DNA of 64,000 nt from Cytobacillus firmus (GTDB taxonomy: Bacteria > Bacillota > Bacilli > Bacillales > Cytobacillaceae). Location of the stretch: NCBI RefSeq assembly GCF_023612095.1, contig NZ_CP086235.1, forward strand, positions 951,001 through 1,015,000. The letters are read 5' to 3'. This document shows positions 7,944-17,148 of this stretch, piece after piece. The position numbers and the translations under genes are program-made. Within the stretch, counting starts at the first letter, position 1, and every line of letters begins with the position of its first letter. The notes under the pieces were generated by a model. It saw nothing but the letters and a program-made list of their open reading frames with translations, made no database searches and was not told where the DNA came from.

Positions 7944-10093
7944 ATGATAACGATTGAAAGGACTTTTAATGCATACCTGGATGAAATGCACATCATTACG
8001 ATTCTACTTCCTTTCAGCTATCATCAGGGACGTTCTTCCGGTTTCTCTCTCCTTTCAGACGTGGAGGAAGAGTTTCCTGCAGACATATTGCAAAGCAACC
8101 CGATTGAGGACGCCGTTAAATATACATGCAAAATAGACCATAATGTGGAATTCGGGAAACAATACTGGATAGTGGATGAATATGGAGGGAAGACAGACCT
8201 GCAAATCGGAGCGGTCATTCGAACAAGTGATTTTGATGAGAAGTTCTATTATGACGGACCGCTGGGTATATCGTACAGCAAAGAAAAGACGTGCTTCAGG
8301 CTCTGGGCTCCGACAGCTGCAATGGTAAAGCTGAAGTTAAAAGGAGCATTGGAGGGGGAAGCGGAGCTTTTTCAGATGACAAGAGGAGAGAGGGGTGTCT
8401 GGAGCTGTGAAGTAACCGGCGACCTCGATCGTTTTCTTTATTCTTTCCTGGTATGCATTAACCTGGAATGGAAAGAAGCTGTAGATCCATATGCTGTGTC
8501 CTCGTCTATGAATGGTGAATATGGGGCTGTCGTAAATCTGGAAAGTACAAAAATAAAGAAGCCGGATCTTCCGCCGCTCCATCAGCCGACAGATGCCATC
8601 ATATATGAAACACATATCAGGGATTTTACCATTCATCCAGGGAGCGGTGCACAACAAAAAGGCCTTTATCTGGGAGCGGGCGAGACAAACACTGTTGGCA
8701 GTGACGGGGAGCCGACATGCCTGTCATATGTCAAACAGCTCGGTGTAACTCACATTGAGTTTCTGCCTGTCCATGACTTTGAAGGTGTAAATGAAAAAAA
8801 TCCAAAAGAGGAATACAACTGGGGTTATAATCCGCTCCATTTTAATGTCCCGGAAGGAAGCTATTCTTCCGATCCCTTGGATCCCTATTCACGGATTAGA
8901 GAATTGAAAGCTTTGGTTCAGGCTGTTCATTCCCAAGGGCTTAGAGTCATAATGGACGTAGTCTACAACCATGTATATATTCGTGAGCATTCTTCTTTTG
9001 AAAAAATCGTACCGGGCTATTTCTTCCGCCATGATCAATATGGAATGCTTTCAAATGGCACCGGAGTTGGAAATGACTTTGCTTCTGAGCGTCTGATGGC
9101 CAGGAAATTTATTGCTGATTCCGTATCATACTGGATGAAGGAATATCAAATTGATGGTTTCAGGTTTGATTTGATGGGTATCCTCGATATCGAAACGATG
9201 AATGAGGTTCGCAGAATTTCGGAATCAATTGACCCTGCTGTCATTATCATTGGAGAAGGCTGGGATTTGAATACCCCTATACCGGAAGGCCGGAAAGCAA
9301 GCATCCGCAATCAGGAAAAGCTGCCGGGAATCGGACAATTCAATGACTGGTTCAGAGATTCCATCAAAGGCAGCACCTTTAATTTATATGATAAAGGATA
9401 CGCGTTAGGGAATGACCATTACTATGATGCGGCAAAGCAGGTATTGGCCGGAAGCATTGGCCTCGAAAAAAAGAGAATGGCATCTTCCTCTCCCCATCGC
9501 AATCAGTAAATTATGTGGAATCCCACGATAATCACACTCTATGGGATAAGATCCTGGTTTGTTCTGAAAATACGGATCCGATGACACAGAAAAAAAAGCA
9601 CCGATTGGCAACCGTAATGGTACTCCTGTCACAGGGAATCCCATTTCTGCATAGCGGACAGGAATTTTATCGGACCAAAGGAGGGAATGGAAACAGCTAC
9701 CGAGCTCCAGACTCCATTAATCAACTGGACTGGGAGAGAAAATCACGTTATTTCGATAATGTTGAATATATTAAAGGGATGATCAGCATTAGAAGGTCAA
9801 TTCCTCTTTTCAGGCTTGCAGATGCGGAATTAATCCGCAATTCCATGCGGTTCATGGATATTAAAAAACCGCTAATTGGATATGTCTTAACCAGCTCTGA
9901 TCAAAATGCCGGGTGCAGCCATGCTGCAGTTATTATCAACCCTTCAGCGACGGAAGAAGAAATCTTGCTTCCGGATGGGGATTGGGACCTTATTGCGGAT
10001 GAACATACCGCCGGCAATTCCACCATACGTAAGATAAGCACCAAATTCACAATTCCGCCAATAAGTTCATATGTACTGGTTTGCAGAAAATAG
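7944..10093 (+). CDS. amyX: Type I pullulanase, reading frame broken by one missing base (AmyX)
   Basis: A glycoside hydrolase family 13 enzyme that debranches alpha-1,6 links of pullulan and glycogen. It has an N-terminal carbohydrate-binding-like part, the type I signature YNWGYNP (291-297), nucleophile D409 in GFRFDLMG, acid/base E438 in IIGEGWD and the third aspartate in ESHDNHT. The frame is lost in the seven-A run at 9466-9472; one more A there joins 7944-9509 to the frame ending at 10093 and gives 716 residues, close to the B. subtilis enzyme. There is no signal peptide, so it is intracellular. A sequencing error is more likely than a real mutation, because everything downstream is intact. 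Confidence 0.9.
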
Positions 10094-10224
10094 AAAAAAT
10101 CTGATAAGCACACAAGCTGCGGCTTTTTTCTGCAAACATTACCTTTAATTGGGAAATACTGATGTAAAGACCTGAAAAAACATCATTTTTCCTGATGATA
10201 TTCCGTAAACCTAAATAGATGCAC

Positions 10225-10302
10225 TTGACGAAAAAAGCCAGTAAGAATAAAATTTATAAAGATGGCTATTGTGAGGAACTTACATCAATAGCTCTTTTTT
10301 TA
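10225..10302 (+). ncRNA. Candidate short RNA: strong promoter followed at once by a terminator
   Basis: TTGACG (10225-10230), a 17-base spacer and TAAAAT (10248-10253) form a good sigma-A promoter. About a dozen bases later a hairpin GCTATTG/CAATAGC (10265-10271 with 10286-10292) is followed by a T-rich tract. A transcript from this promoter would be only about 40-45 bases long. The next gene starts 450 bases downstream beyond a dispersed repeat. It could be a small RNA, a remnant, or a chance promoter in front of a terminator. Confidence 0.35.
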
Positions 10303-10530
10303 TTTTAAGTTCCCATTACATGGCTGGTTTTGTATTTGCTGTTTACTTTTGTGCATTATTGGTGCTTTACTTAATTAACCTGATAAACAGCTATATTTGC
10401 GAAATTGCACTATAGTCGAATAGAACATAACATTACTAAGCAACGGCCCTTTTATCGGCCATGGCAAAATAAGTCTTGATCAAAAAACAGGGCTTATTTT
10501 TCAACTCTTAATTATTTTTACTTCGAGAAT

Positions 10531-10719
10531 TGTCTAGCTCCAGCGCCTACCCCCTCGAGGTCACAAGCCAATCCTCCCAAAAGGCAAAGAACGCCTTTCT
10601 GGGAGGCTCGTCTTGTGCTTGAGGCCCACAGGATGTGGGTCATGCAGACGTTGCCACAGGACGTGGCGAACTTAGTCTGCGTTCATATGGGTGGGCAAGG
10701 CGCTTGCGCTTTTCTACAA
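10531..10719. repeat. Dispersed repeat with GCGCTT ends and a nested hairpin module
   Basis: It begins TGTCTAGCTCCAGCGCCTA and ends GGCGCTTGCGCTTTT, the same end sequences as the repeat at 36625-36747 in reverse. The centre holds a hairpin CCTCCCA/TGGGAGG (about 10572-10608) and then a module with hairpins CCCACAGGATGTGGG (10625-10639) and GCCACAGGACGTGGC (10653-10667) enclosed by ATGCAGAC/GTCTGCGT. That module recurs at 40340-40402. It fills most of the gap before ytmP. Confidence 0.85.
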
Positions 10720-10747
10720 TGGCTTACTAAATTGCAGGTGAACAATT

Positions 10748-11520
10748 TTGGAACATTTATTTGGACATGACTGGGAGATTGTTCCCGCCGGAGGGGCGAC
10801 AGGGGAAGCTTTTTATGCAAAGAACGATGAGCAGAGGCTTTTTCTTAAAAGAAACTCTTCTCCTTTCCTGGCGGTTCTATCTGCGGAAGGAATCGTCCCG
10901 AAACTTATCTGGACAAAAAGAATGGAAAATGGGGATGTTATAACTGCCCAGCAATGGCTTAATGGACGGGAGCTGAAAGCTTCTGACATGAACCGGGAAA
11001 GCGTGGCAAAGCTTTTGAGTAAGATCCATTCTTCAAAGCCGCTGCTTGGTATGCTGACAAGAATGGGGAAGTCTCCGCTGCAGCCTGAAACTCTTCTGCA
11101 TTTGATTGAGGAAGAGCTGGACTGTGATCTGAAGGAGCAGGCTGCTGTTATTCAGTCAGTCGATTTCCTGAAAAAGAAGTTTCGCACATCCGCTGTGAAG
11201 AAAATACGGTGTGCCACTGCGATGTGAATCATAACAACTGGCTGCTTGCGGAAAACAACCAGCTGTACTTGATTGATTGGGATGGAGCCATGATAGCAGA
11301 TCCCGCCATTGACCTGGGCATGCTGTTATATTGGTACATTCCTAAAGAAGAATGGCCGAATTGGCTTGAGCGGTATGGCATTCAATTGACAGATGATTTG
11401 CTGCTCCGCATGAAATGGTATGTGATTGCACAGACTTTGACATCTATTCAATGGCATAAAAATAAATTCAGATTCCAGGAAATGGACAAGTGGCTTTCTT
11501 ACCTGGATGAGCTTCTTTGA
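10748..11520 (+). CDS. ytmP: Aminoglycoside-phosphotransferase-like kinase, frame broken (YtmP)
   Basis: A kinase-fold protein of the APH/choline kinase group. The catalytic motif CHCDVNHNNW (HxDxxxxN type) and the metal motif LIDWDGA are both present in the second half, with a helical C-terminus. One base is missing between about 11165 and 11205; restoring it joins 10748-11227 to the frame that runs to 11520 and gives about 257 residues. The start is TTG at 10748, six bases after AGGTGA. The natural substrate of YtmP is not known to me. It sits upstream of ytzH and trmB as in B. subtilis. Confidence 0.82.
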
Positions 11521-11523
11521 GAT

Positions 11524-11802
11524 TTACGAAAATTGATCAATATCCTGTACCCATTGTGATAAATCATTCTGATGGGATTCAATGTGGGTATCCAACTGGG
11601 AAGAATTGATTCCATGCTGACTGTATTCATAAATTTCTTCTAATACTGTTTTTACGTTTTGATTAATGTTTCCGTTGATCATTAATGACTTAACGAGGCG
11701 TTCCAATTGTTCACATTCTGAAATAGAGCCACAGCAATCTGTCTGATGATTGCTTAAAATATCTTTTAATAAATTTAATTGATCCTGGTGTCCAAGCGGC
11801 AT
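11524..11802 (-). CDS. ytzH: Small conserved protein YtzH
   Basis: A 92-residue soluble, mainly helical protein with the YtzH pattern beginning MPLGHQDQLNLLKDIL, with a CC pair in TDCCGS and an acidic C-terminus. The start at 11802 is preferred over an upstream in-frame one because AGAAAGGA lies just before it and the family begins there. It is convergent with ytmP; the two stop codons are only four bases apart. The function is unknown; it is well conserved in Bacillus next to trmB. Confidence 0.85.
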   Translation of the reverse strand: MPLGHQDQLNLLKDILSNHQTDCCGSISECEQLERLVKSLMINGNINQNVKTVLEEIYEYSQHGINSSQLDTHIESHQNDLSQWVQDIDQFS

Positions 11803-11841
11803 GAAAAACATCCTTTCTGTTGAATCTTTAAAATAAATGCA

Positions 11842-11879
11842 AAAGGAATTCACTTTAGGTTGTGGATTCCTTTTTTATT
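11842..11879 (+). terminator. Terminator-like hairpin in the ytzH-trmB divergent gap
   Basis: AAAGGAAT (11842-11849) pairs with ATTCCTTT (11866-11873), followed by further T residues on the plus strand. It lies between divergent genes, where a plain terminator is unexpected, so it may belong to an upstream leader of trmB or be a remnant. Confidence 0.4.
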
Positions 11880-12035
11880 TATTCATGCGGGGATGTAATT
11901 TAAGTGATTAAATGCCATCAGGTTAAACTGCTGGCAAGGGATAAACCAATTTAGCAAATCCCTCTAAAAATAAAGTTGCATCACAGGGATGGGCATGATA
12001 TTGTTTGAACGATATTAATTTTTAGGAGTGTCAAT

Positions 12036-12674
12036 ATGCGACAGCGAAATAAACCTTGGGCAAAGGATAAGTTGGCCGACTATCCTCAATACGTAATTTC
12101 AGAACCTGAAAAGAATAAAGGAAAATGGAATGAAGCATTTGATAAAGATCAGCCCCTTCATATAGAAATTGGGACAGGCAAAGGCCGCTTCCTAACTGGT
12201 ATGGCGAAAGCAAACCCGGATATTAACTATATTGGAATCGAGCTGGCTGAGAGCGTTATTGTCACCGCACTGGATCGGATCATTGAGGAGGAGCTTTCAA
12301 ATATAAAGCTTTTGAATGTAAACGCAAATGATCTTCGTGATTTCTTTGAAAAAGACGAAGTCAATCGTGTCTACCTCAATTTTTCAGATCCATGGCCTAA
12401 GAAGCGTCATGCAAAACGCAGGCTGACTTATAGAAGCTTCCTGGAAATTTATGAAGATATTCTTGTGGATAAGGGAGAAATCCACTTTAAGACTGATAAC
12501 CAGGGACTGTTTGAATCTTCTCTTATGAGTTTTTCCGATTATGGCATGCTGCTGACATTTGTCAGCCTCGACCTTCACAATAGTGATTATGAAGGAAACA
12601 TCATGACCGAATATGAAGAAAAGTTCTCATCAAGGGGAAGCCGTATATTCCGGTGTGAAGTGCAATACAGATAA
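12036..12674 (+). CDS. trmB: tRNA (guanine-N7-)-methyltransferase TrmB
   Basis: A 212-residue class I methyltransferase that makes m7G46 in tRNA variable loops from S-adenosylmethionine. The SAM loop is EIGTGKG (44-50), and the family motif [13 protein letters not shown] is at about 117-129. The C-terminal motif [12 protein letters not shown] is also typical. Length and start match B. subtilis TrmB, and AGGAG lies nine bases before the ATG. An IS1182-type element begins five bases after its stop codon. Confidence 0.95.
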   Translation: MRQRNKPWAKDKLADYPQYVISEPEKNKGKWNEAFDKDQPLHIEIGTGKGRFLTGMAKANPDINYIGIELAESVIVTALDRIIEEELSNIKLLNVNANDLRDFFEKDEVNRVYLNFSDPWPKKRHAKRRLTYRSFLEIYEDILVDKGEIHFKTDNQGLFESSLMSFSDYGMLLTFVSLDLHNSDYEGNIMTEYEEKFSSRGSRIFRCEVQYR

Positions 12675-12733
12675 TTGAGAGGGTGTCCCAAAAGTATATC
12701 TTTTGGGCACTCTCTTTTGATTGCATAAAAAAA

Positions 12734-12805
12734 TAAGAAAATCGTTCACTTTTGGTATAATTAAGTCACCACAACCAACCATACGTGAAAGGAACGATTT
12801 TCTTA
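12734..12805 (+). promoter_or_regulatory. Hairpin that can hide the IS1182 transposase start, with a -10 box in its loop
   Basis: TAAGAAAATCGTT (12734-12746) is exactly complementary to AACGATTTTCTTA (12793-12805), which includes the first base of the start codon and abuts the GAAAGGA binding site. TATAAT lies in the loop at 12756-12761. Transcripts entering from trmB would contain both arms and hide the start; transcripts begun in the loop would lack the left arm. No good -35 box is seen. Confidence 0.6.
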
Positions 12806-14364
12806 TGTATAGAGAGTATAACACGAATCAACTAGTTCTTCCATTTGACCTTCAAGTACGTATCCCCCAACAACATCTTGCCCGTTTGATCGACTTCGCA
12901 GTCGATCAGATGAATCCTACTATCTTTTCATCTTTATATCCAGGAGGCGGTAGTCCTCCTTACCACCCTCAGATGATGTTGAAAATTATTCTTTATGCTT
13001 ACTCAAACCGCATTTATTCTTCCCTTCAAATCGCTAAACAGCTAACAGAAAACATTATTTTCATGTGGCTTTCAGGTGAACAGCAGCCCAATTTCCGCAC
13101 TATTAATCGGTTCCGATCTGAACGAATGAAAGATGTCATTTATGAAACCTTCTTTTCCATTGTCGACCTCTTGCGGGAAGAAGGCTATGTAAAACTAGAG
13201 GATTACTTTCTGGATGGCACCAAAATAGAAGCTAATGCGAATAAGTATACCTTCGTCTGGCGAAAATCGACTGAGAAATATGATCGGAAATTGGATGAGA
13301 AATTTAAACAGCTTAGCCTTCAGATTGAGCAGGTTACAGAGGAAGACGAAGAGGCAGAACAGGAATTAGATCTAATGGAGAAGTTAGAAGAGTCTCCGAT
13401 TTCTTCAGAAAAAATAGCTGAAACGGTAAAAAATTTGGAGAAACGTTTAGAAAAGGAACCGAAAAATAAGACCTTAAAAAAAGTAAAGAACCAATTGGAA
13501 AAAGACCTTCTGCCAAGAAAACAAAAATATGAACAGCAAAAATCGATCTTTGAGGGGAGAAATAGCTACTCTAAAACAGATCAGGACGCTACTTTCATGC
13601 GGATGAAAGAGGATCATATGAAAAACGGCCAGTTGAAACCTGGCTACAACGTGCAAATCGGGACAGAAAACCAGTTCGTTGTTGGTTTTAGCCTGCATCA
13701 GCGTGCTGGTGATCCAGGTTGCCTTATTCCTCATATGGAGGTACTGGATAAATATAACCGTCCCAAGCCCAAGTCAATAATTGCCGACTCTGGATATGGG
13801 AGTGAAGAAAATTATGCTTATTGTGAAAAAGAAGAAATCGAAGCCTACATTAAATACAATACATTTGATAAAGAAAGCAAGAGGAAATGGAAAGAACAAG
13901 TCGGAAGAATAGAAAACATGGATTATGATGCGGAGTTGGATGAATGGATTTGTAAGAACGGCAAGCGCCTGACTTTCCAATATGAGTCTAAAAGAAAATC
14001 AGATAATGGATATGAATCAATTAAAAGAACGTATCACTGTACCCAGTGTCAAGGCTGTCCGTTTCAAATAACCTGTGCTAAAGATAAAGACACAAAGACC
14101 GTTCAGGTCTCCATCGAAAATCAAAAGCAGCGAGAGGAAGTCAGGAAGAGACTTGCCTCAGAAGAGGGTGCTCGAAAGTACGGAAATCGAAAAACTGATG
14201 TCGAGCCAGTCTTTGGACAGATTAAACACAACCGAAAATTTAGCCGTTTTTCTCTAAGAGGCCTATCAAAAAACAGCACGGATTGGGGTCTTATTTGTGT
14301 TGCCCATAACTTAAAAAAGTGGGATGAACGGAGAAAAAACATGATAAAATTGGAAACATATTAG
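12805..14364 (+). CDS. IS1182-family transposase
   Basis: A 519-residue DDE transposase. The N-terminus (MYREYNTNQLVLPFDL, then a DUF772-like segment with YHPQMMLKIILYAY) is typical of IS1182. The first catalytic aspartate is likely in YFLDGTKIEANANKY, the second in IIADSGYGSEENY, and the glutamate in the C-terminal part with RKTDVEPVFGQIKHNRKF. A long charged coiled coil interrupts the catalytic domain at about 190-275, and four cysteines lie in a CTQCQGCPFQITC cluster. The start at 12805 is chosen for the GAAAGGA site. The gene appears intact, so the element may still be active. Confidence 0.92.
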   Translation: MYREYNTNQLVLPFDLQVRIPQQHLARLIDFAVDQMNPTIFSSLYPGGGSPPYHPQMMLKIILYAYSNRIYSSLQIAKQLTENIIFMWLSGEQQPNFRTINRFRSERMKDVIYETFFSIVDLLREEGYVKLEDYFLDGTKIEANANKYTFVWRKSTEKYDRKLDEKFKQLSLQIEQVTEEDEEAEQELDLMEKLEESPISSEKIAETVKNLEKRLEKEPKNKTLKKVKNQLEKDLLPRKQKYEQQKSIFEGRNSYSKTDQDATFMRMKEDHMKNGQLKPGYNVQIGTENQFVVGFSLHQRAGDPGCLIPHMEVLDKYNRPKPKSIIADSGYGSEENYAYCEKEEIEAYIKYNTFDKESKRKWKEQVGRIENMDYDAELDEWICKNGKRLTFQYESKRKSDNGYESIKRTYHCTQCQGCPFQITCAKDKDTKTVQVSIENQKQREEVRKRLASEEGARKYGNRKTDVEPVFGQIKHNRKFSRFSLRGLSKNSTDWGLICVAHNLKKWDERRKNMIKLETY

Positions 14365-14520
14365 AGGGAACTGGCCCTCTATTTTTGATAATTTGTTCAA
14401 AAATAGAGAAAAAACACCCAAAAAAATAAAACTGACTCAAAAGATTCGTCATTCAACGACCTTTTGAGTCAGCCTCTTTTTTATTGATATTCAAACATGA
14501 ATAATTTAAATATTTCTACA

Positions 14521-14573
14521 AGTAAGCGCTTAAATGTTATGATGTTATTAAGATAAGCGAGCGCTTGCTCAGA
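14521..14573 (+). promoter_or_regulatory. Palindromic control region of ytnP with a CRE-like site
   Basis: AGTAAGCGCTTAAA (14521-14534) matches the CcpA site TGWAANCGNTNWCA at all but two positions, and a second palindromic stretch AAGCGAGCGCTTGCTC follows at about 14556-14571. TATGAT between them is a possible -10 box. The sites are in front of ytnP; which regulator binds is unproven. Confidence 0.4.
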
Positions 14574-14596
14574 AATATTAAATGGAGGAGATACTC

Positions 14597-15439
14597 ATGG
14601 AAACATTGGAGTTAAAGAACATAAAGATATCCTGGCTTCGCGGCGGTGTCACATATCTTGACGGTGGAGCCATGTTTGGTGTAGTTCCGAAGCCTTTGTG
14701 GTCAAAAAGATATCCATGCAATGAAAGAAATCAGATCGAGCTGAGAACAGATCCCATTCTTATTCAATTTGACGGCAAGAATATTTTAGTCGAAACAGGT
14801 CTGGGAAACGGGAAACTGAATGAAAAACAGAAGAGGAATTTCGGAGCGCTTGAAGAGTCGTTTGTTGAACAGGATTTAGCTAAGCACGGTTTGTCCCCTG
14901 GAGATATCGAATATATCCTTATGACGCATCTTCATTTTGATCATGCCTGCGGACTGACAAAACCGGAAGAAGGAAAATTCTCGTCTGTATTTCCGAATGC
15001 CAGAATCATCGCATCACGGGTTGAATGGGAGGAAATGAGAAATCCTAATATCCGCTCCAGAAATACATATTGGAAAGAAAACTGGGAGTCCATTCAGGAT
15101 CAGGTGGAAGTGTTTGATGGAGAGTGGACAATCGGCCCTATTAAAATGGTGCATACAGGCGGCCATAGTGACGGACATTCCATCCTGGTTATAGAAGATG
15201 AAGACGAGACCGTTATTCATATGGCTGATATAATGCCAACACATGCCCATGCAAATGTTTTATGGGTCCTCGCTTATGATGACTACCCGATGGATTCCAT
15301 CAGCGCCAAGGAAAAATGGATGGAATACGGCATGAAAAGAAATGCTTGGTTCACTTTTTACCACGATGCTTTTTACAGGGCAGTCAAGTGGGATGAAGCA
15401 GGAAATATGCTTGAAAAAGTGGAAAAGGAAAAAAGCTAA
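14597..15439 (+). CDS. ytnP: Metallo-beta-lactamase-fold lactonase homolog YtnP
   Basis: A 280-residue metallo-beta-lactamase-fold hydrolase. The zinc motif HLHFDH is at residues 111-116, with further ligands in TGGHSDGHS and near [11 protein letters not shown]. YtnP proteins are reported as quorum-quenching lactonases that degrade acyl-homoserine lactones and interfere with Streptomyces signalling. The ATG at 14597 is used because GGAGG at 14584-14588 lies eight bases before it. It follows the right end of the IS1182 element and ends in a strong terminator. Confidence 0.9.
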   Translation: METLELKNIKISWLRGGVTYLDGGAMFGVVPKPLWSKRYPCNERNQIELRTDPILIQFDGKNILVETGLGNGKLNEKQKRNFGALEESFVEQDLAKHGLSPGDIEYILMTHLHFDHACGLTKPEEGKFSSVFPNARIIASRVEWEEMRNPNIRSRNTYWKENWESIQDQVEVFDGEWTIGPIKMVHTGGHSDGHSILVIEDEDETVIHMADIMPTHAHANVLWVLAYDDYPMDSISAKEKWMEYGMKRNAWFTFYHDAFYRAVKWDEAGNMLEKVEKEKS

Positions 15440-15463
15440 AAAATCCCCATCCGGGGATTTTTT
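15438..15463. terminator. Terminator between ytnP and ytzB
   Basis: AAAAAATCCCC, loop ATCC, GGGGATTTTTT; works in both directions between convergent genes. Confidence 0.9.
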
Positions 15464-15485
15464 AATACAACTCGGCTGCTGGCGA

Positions 15486-15800
15486 TTAATGCAGCGGGAA
15501 GACGTCCAAAATGGTTCCAGTCTCCGCATCGGCAATGAACTCATACTGCTCGGCTTCCTCACCGGAAAATCTTGAGATGCCGCCCTTATAAACCTGATAT
15601 TTTAAATGGCCCTTTTCATAAGGTTCAGCTTTCATTTGAATCCATGATCCGCTTATCGGACCATCCTGTTTAAAAGCATCCTTTGCATTAGCTAAAGCTC
15701 TTTCAGGGGAAACAGCAGTTTTTTGCGAAAGCAATTCCCTTGCTGCGTATCCGCTTGCCAAACCAACTCCTACACCTAACATAAAAGATTTCCAATTCAT
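15486..15800 (-). CDS. ytzB: Membrane-anchored PepSY-domain protein YtzB
   Basis: A 104-residue protein with one N-terminal hydrophobic helix (about 5-24, FMLGVGVGLASGYAA) and a short extracellular PepSY-like domain (about 30-104) ending FIADAETGTILDVFPLH, the usual last strand of PepSY domains. PepSY domains often inhibit peptidases or bind peptides at the cell surface. GGGAGGTG precedes the start. It is adjacent to ytoP, divergently arranged, as in B. subtilis. Confidence 0.85.
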   Translation of the reverse strand: MNWKSFMLGVGVGLASGYAARELLSQKTAVSPERALANAKDAFKQDGPISGSWIQMKAEPYEKGHLKYQVYKGGISRFSGEEAEQYEFIADAETGTILDVFPLH

Positions 15801-16020
15801 AATAGCACCTCCCCAGGCTGATGATAAAAGTAATTCATTATTAAAATTTTCTGTTTTCCAAATCTATCTTACCAAAAATAGGCTGGAACTAAAATAAATA
15901 TTGCATTTCGCCAGTCGAAATTTCCTGTCTGAAATGGTGGAAAGACGTATGAAAGTTCTGTAAAATAAAATTATACATACTGTAATAGACAATCTAAGGA
16001 TTGAAAAAGGAGAAGAATAG

Positions 16021-17094
16021 ATGAACGAAAATACTTTGCAGCTTTTTAAAACATTGACAGAGTTGCCGGGGGCACCTGGAAACGAGCATTTAGTCCGGAA
16101 ATTCATGCGTGAACAAATCAGCCAATATACAGATGAAGTTGTCCAGGATAAGCTGGGAGGCATCTTCGGAGTTAAAAGAGGCGATGAAAGCGGTCCGACT
16201 GTAATGGTAGCAGGACATATGGATGAAGTGGGATTCATGGTCACCAGCATTACAGATAATGGAATGATCCGTTTTCAGACACTTGGAGGCTGGTGGAGCC
16301 AGGTTTTACTTGCACAAAGAGTACAAATTATTACAGATCATGGACCTGTGACAGGAGTTATCGGTTCCATTCCTCCGCATCTTTTAGACGAAGCCAAGCG
16401 CTCAAAACCGATGGAAATAAAGAATATGCTGATTGACATTGGGGCGGATGACCGTGAAGATGCCAAAAGAATAGGCATTAAGCCAGGGCAGCAAATTTTG
16501 CCGATCTGTCCATTCACACCAATGGCAAATGAAAAGAAAATTTTGGCGAAAGCCTGGGATAACCGTTACGGATGCGGCTTGGCTGTGGAGCTTTTAGAGC
16601 AAGTCCAGAATGAAGCTCTTCCCAATATCCTTTTTTCAGGAGCAACAGTTCAGGAAGAGGTTGGCTTAAGAGGTGCACAGACAGCAGCGAATATGATCAA
16701 TCCTGATATTTTCTTTGCGCTGGATGCGAGCCCTGCCAACGATATGACAGGGGATAAAAACGAGTTCGGGCACTTAGGCAAGGGAGCTTTGCTTCGGATA
16801 CTGGACCGTTCAATGGTAACACACCGGGGCATGAGGGAATTTGTACTGGATACAGCCGAAACGAATAACATCCCATATCAGTATTTCGTCTCACAGGGCG
16901 GAACAGACGCCGGAAAAGTTCATGTATCAAACGAAGGTGTTCCCAGCGCAGTAATCGGCATCTGCTCCCGCTATATTCACACACATGCATCTATCGTGCA
17001 TGTCGACGATTATGCAGCGGCAAAAGAATTGCTTGTTAAACTTGTAAAGTCTTGTGACCGTTCAACAGTAGAGACAATTCGTCAAAACAGTTAA
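16021..17094 (+). CDS. ytoP: M42-family glutamyl aminopeptidase (YtoP)
   Basis: A 357-residue cytoplasmic dinuclear metallopeptidase of family M42, which trims N-terminal residues from peptides in a large oligomeric cage. The metal ligands H66 and D68 are in GHMDEVGF, the bridging aspartate in AWDNRYGCG, and E212/E213 in [10 protein letters not shown], followed by the late histidine in [22 protein letters not shown] lies before the ATG. A strong terminator follows, but the next gene starts only 54 bases downstream and could be read through. Confidence 0.93.
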   Translation: MNENTLQLFKTLTELPGAPGNEHLVRKFMREQISQYTDEVVQDKLGGIFGVKRGDESGPTVMVAGHMDEVGFMVTSITDNGMIRFQTLGGWWSQVLLAQRVQIITDHGPVTGVIGSIPPHLLDEAKRSKPMEIKNMLIDIGADDREDAKRIGIKPGQQILPICPFTPMANEKKILAKAWDNRYGCGLAVELLEQVQNEALPNILFSGATVQEEVGLRGAQTAANMINPDIFFALDASPANDMTGDKNEFGHLGKGALLRILDRSMVTHRGMREFVLDTAETNNIPYQYFVSQGGTDAGKVHVSNEGVPSAVIGICSRYIHTHASIVHVDDYAAAKELLVKLVKSCDRSTVETIRQNS

Positions 17095-17100
17095 TCAGAT

Positions 17101-17125
17101 GAGACAGCAGGTGCTGTCTCTTTTT
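17101..17125 (+). terminator. Terminator after ytoP
   Basis: GAGACAGCA (17101-17109), loop GG, TGCTGTCTC (17112-17120), then TTTTT. Confidence 0.85.
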
Positions 17126-17148
17126 CCTGTCAAAAGAAAGGAGCATTT

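Larger units (their letters stand above)
12679..14476 (+). mobile_element. IS1182-family insertion sequence
   Basis: One transposase gene sits between imperfect terminal inverted repeats: left GAGGGTGTCCCAAAAG (12679-12694), right CTTTTGAGTCAGCCTC (14461-14476), which read inwards as GAGGCTGACTCAAAAG. Each end also folds on itself: CCCAAAAG/CTTTTGGG on the left and a perfect 12-base stem (14432-14443 with 14461-14472) on the right, both followed by T tracts. ATTGA occurs at 12674-12678 and 14483-14487, but it fits as a target duplication only if the right end is taken six bases further out, so the exact limits are uncertain. Confidence 0.85.

Noticed and set aside
9466..9472. Programmed frameshifting in amyX, sftA or ytcI at A-runs
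   Set aside because: The families are not known for it, the same kind of break affects seven unrelated genes including tyrS, and all need one added base, which fits a sequencing error better.
10531..10719. CRISPR-like array because of the repeated CACAGGA hairpins
   Set aside because: There are only two different hairpins, no equal-length spacers and no cas genes.
12674..14487. ATTGA as a target duplication for the IS1182 element
   Set aside because: It fits only if the right end is placed six bases beyond the inverted repeat, so it may be chance; reported only as a possibility.
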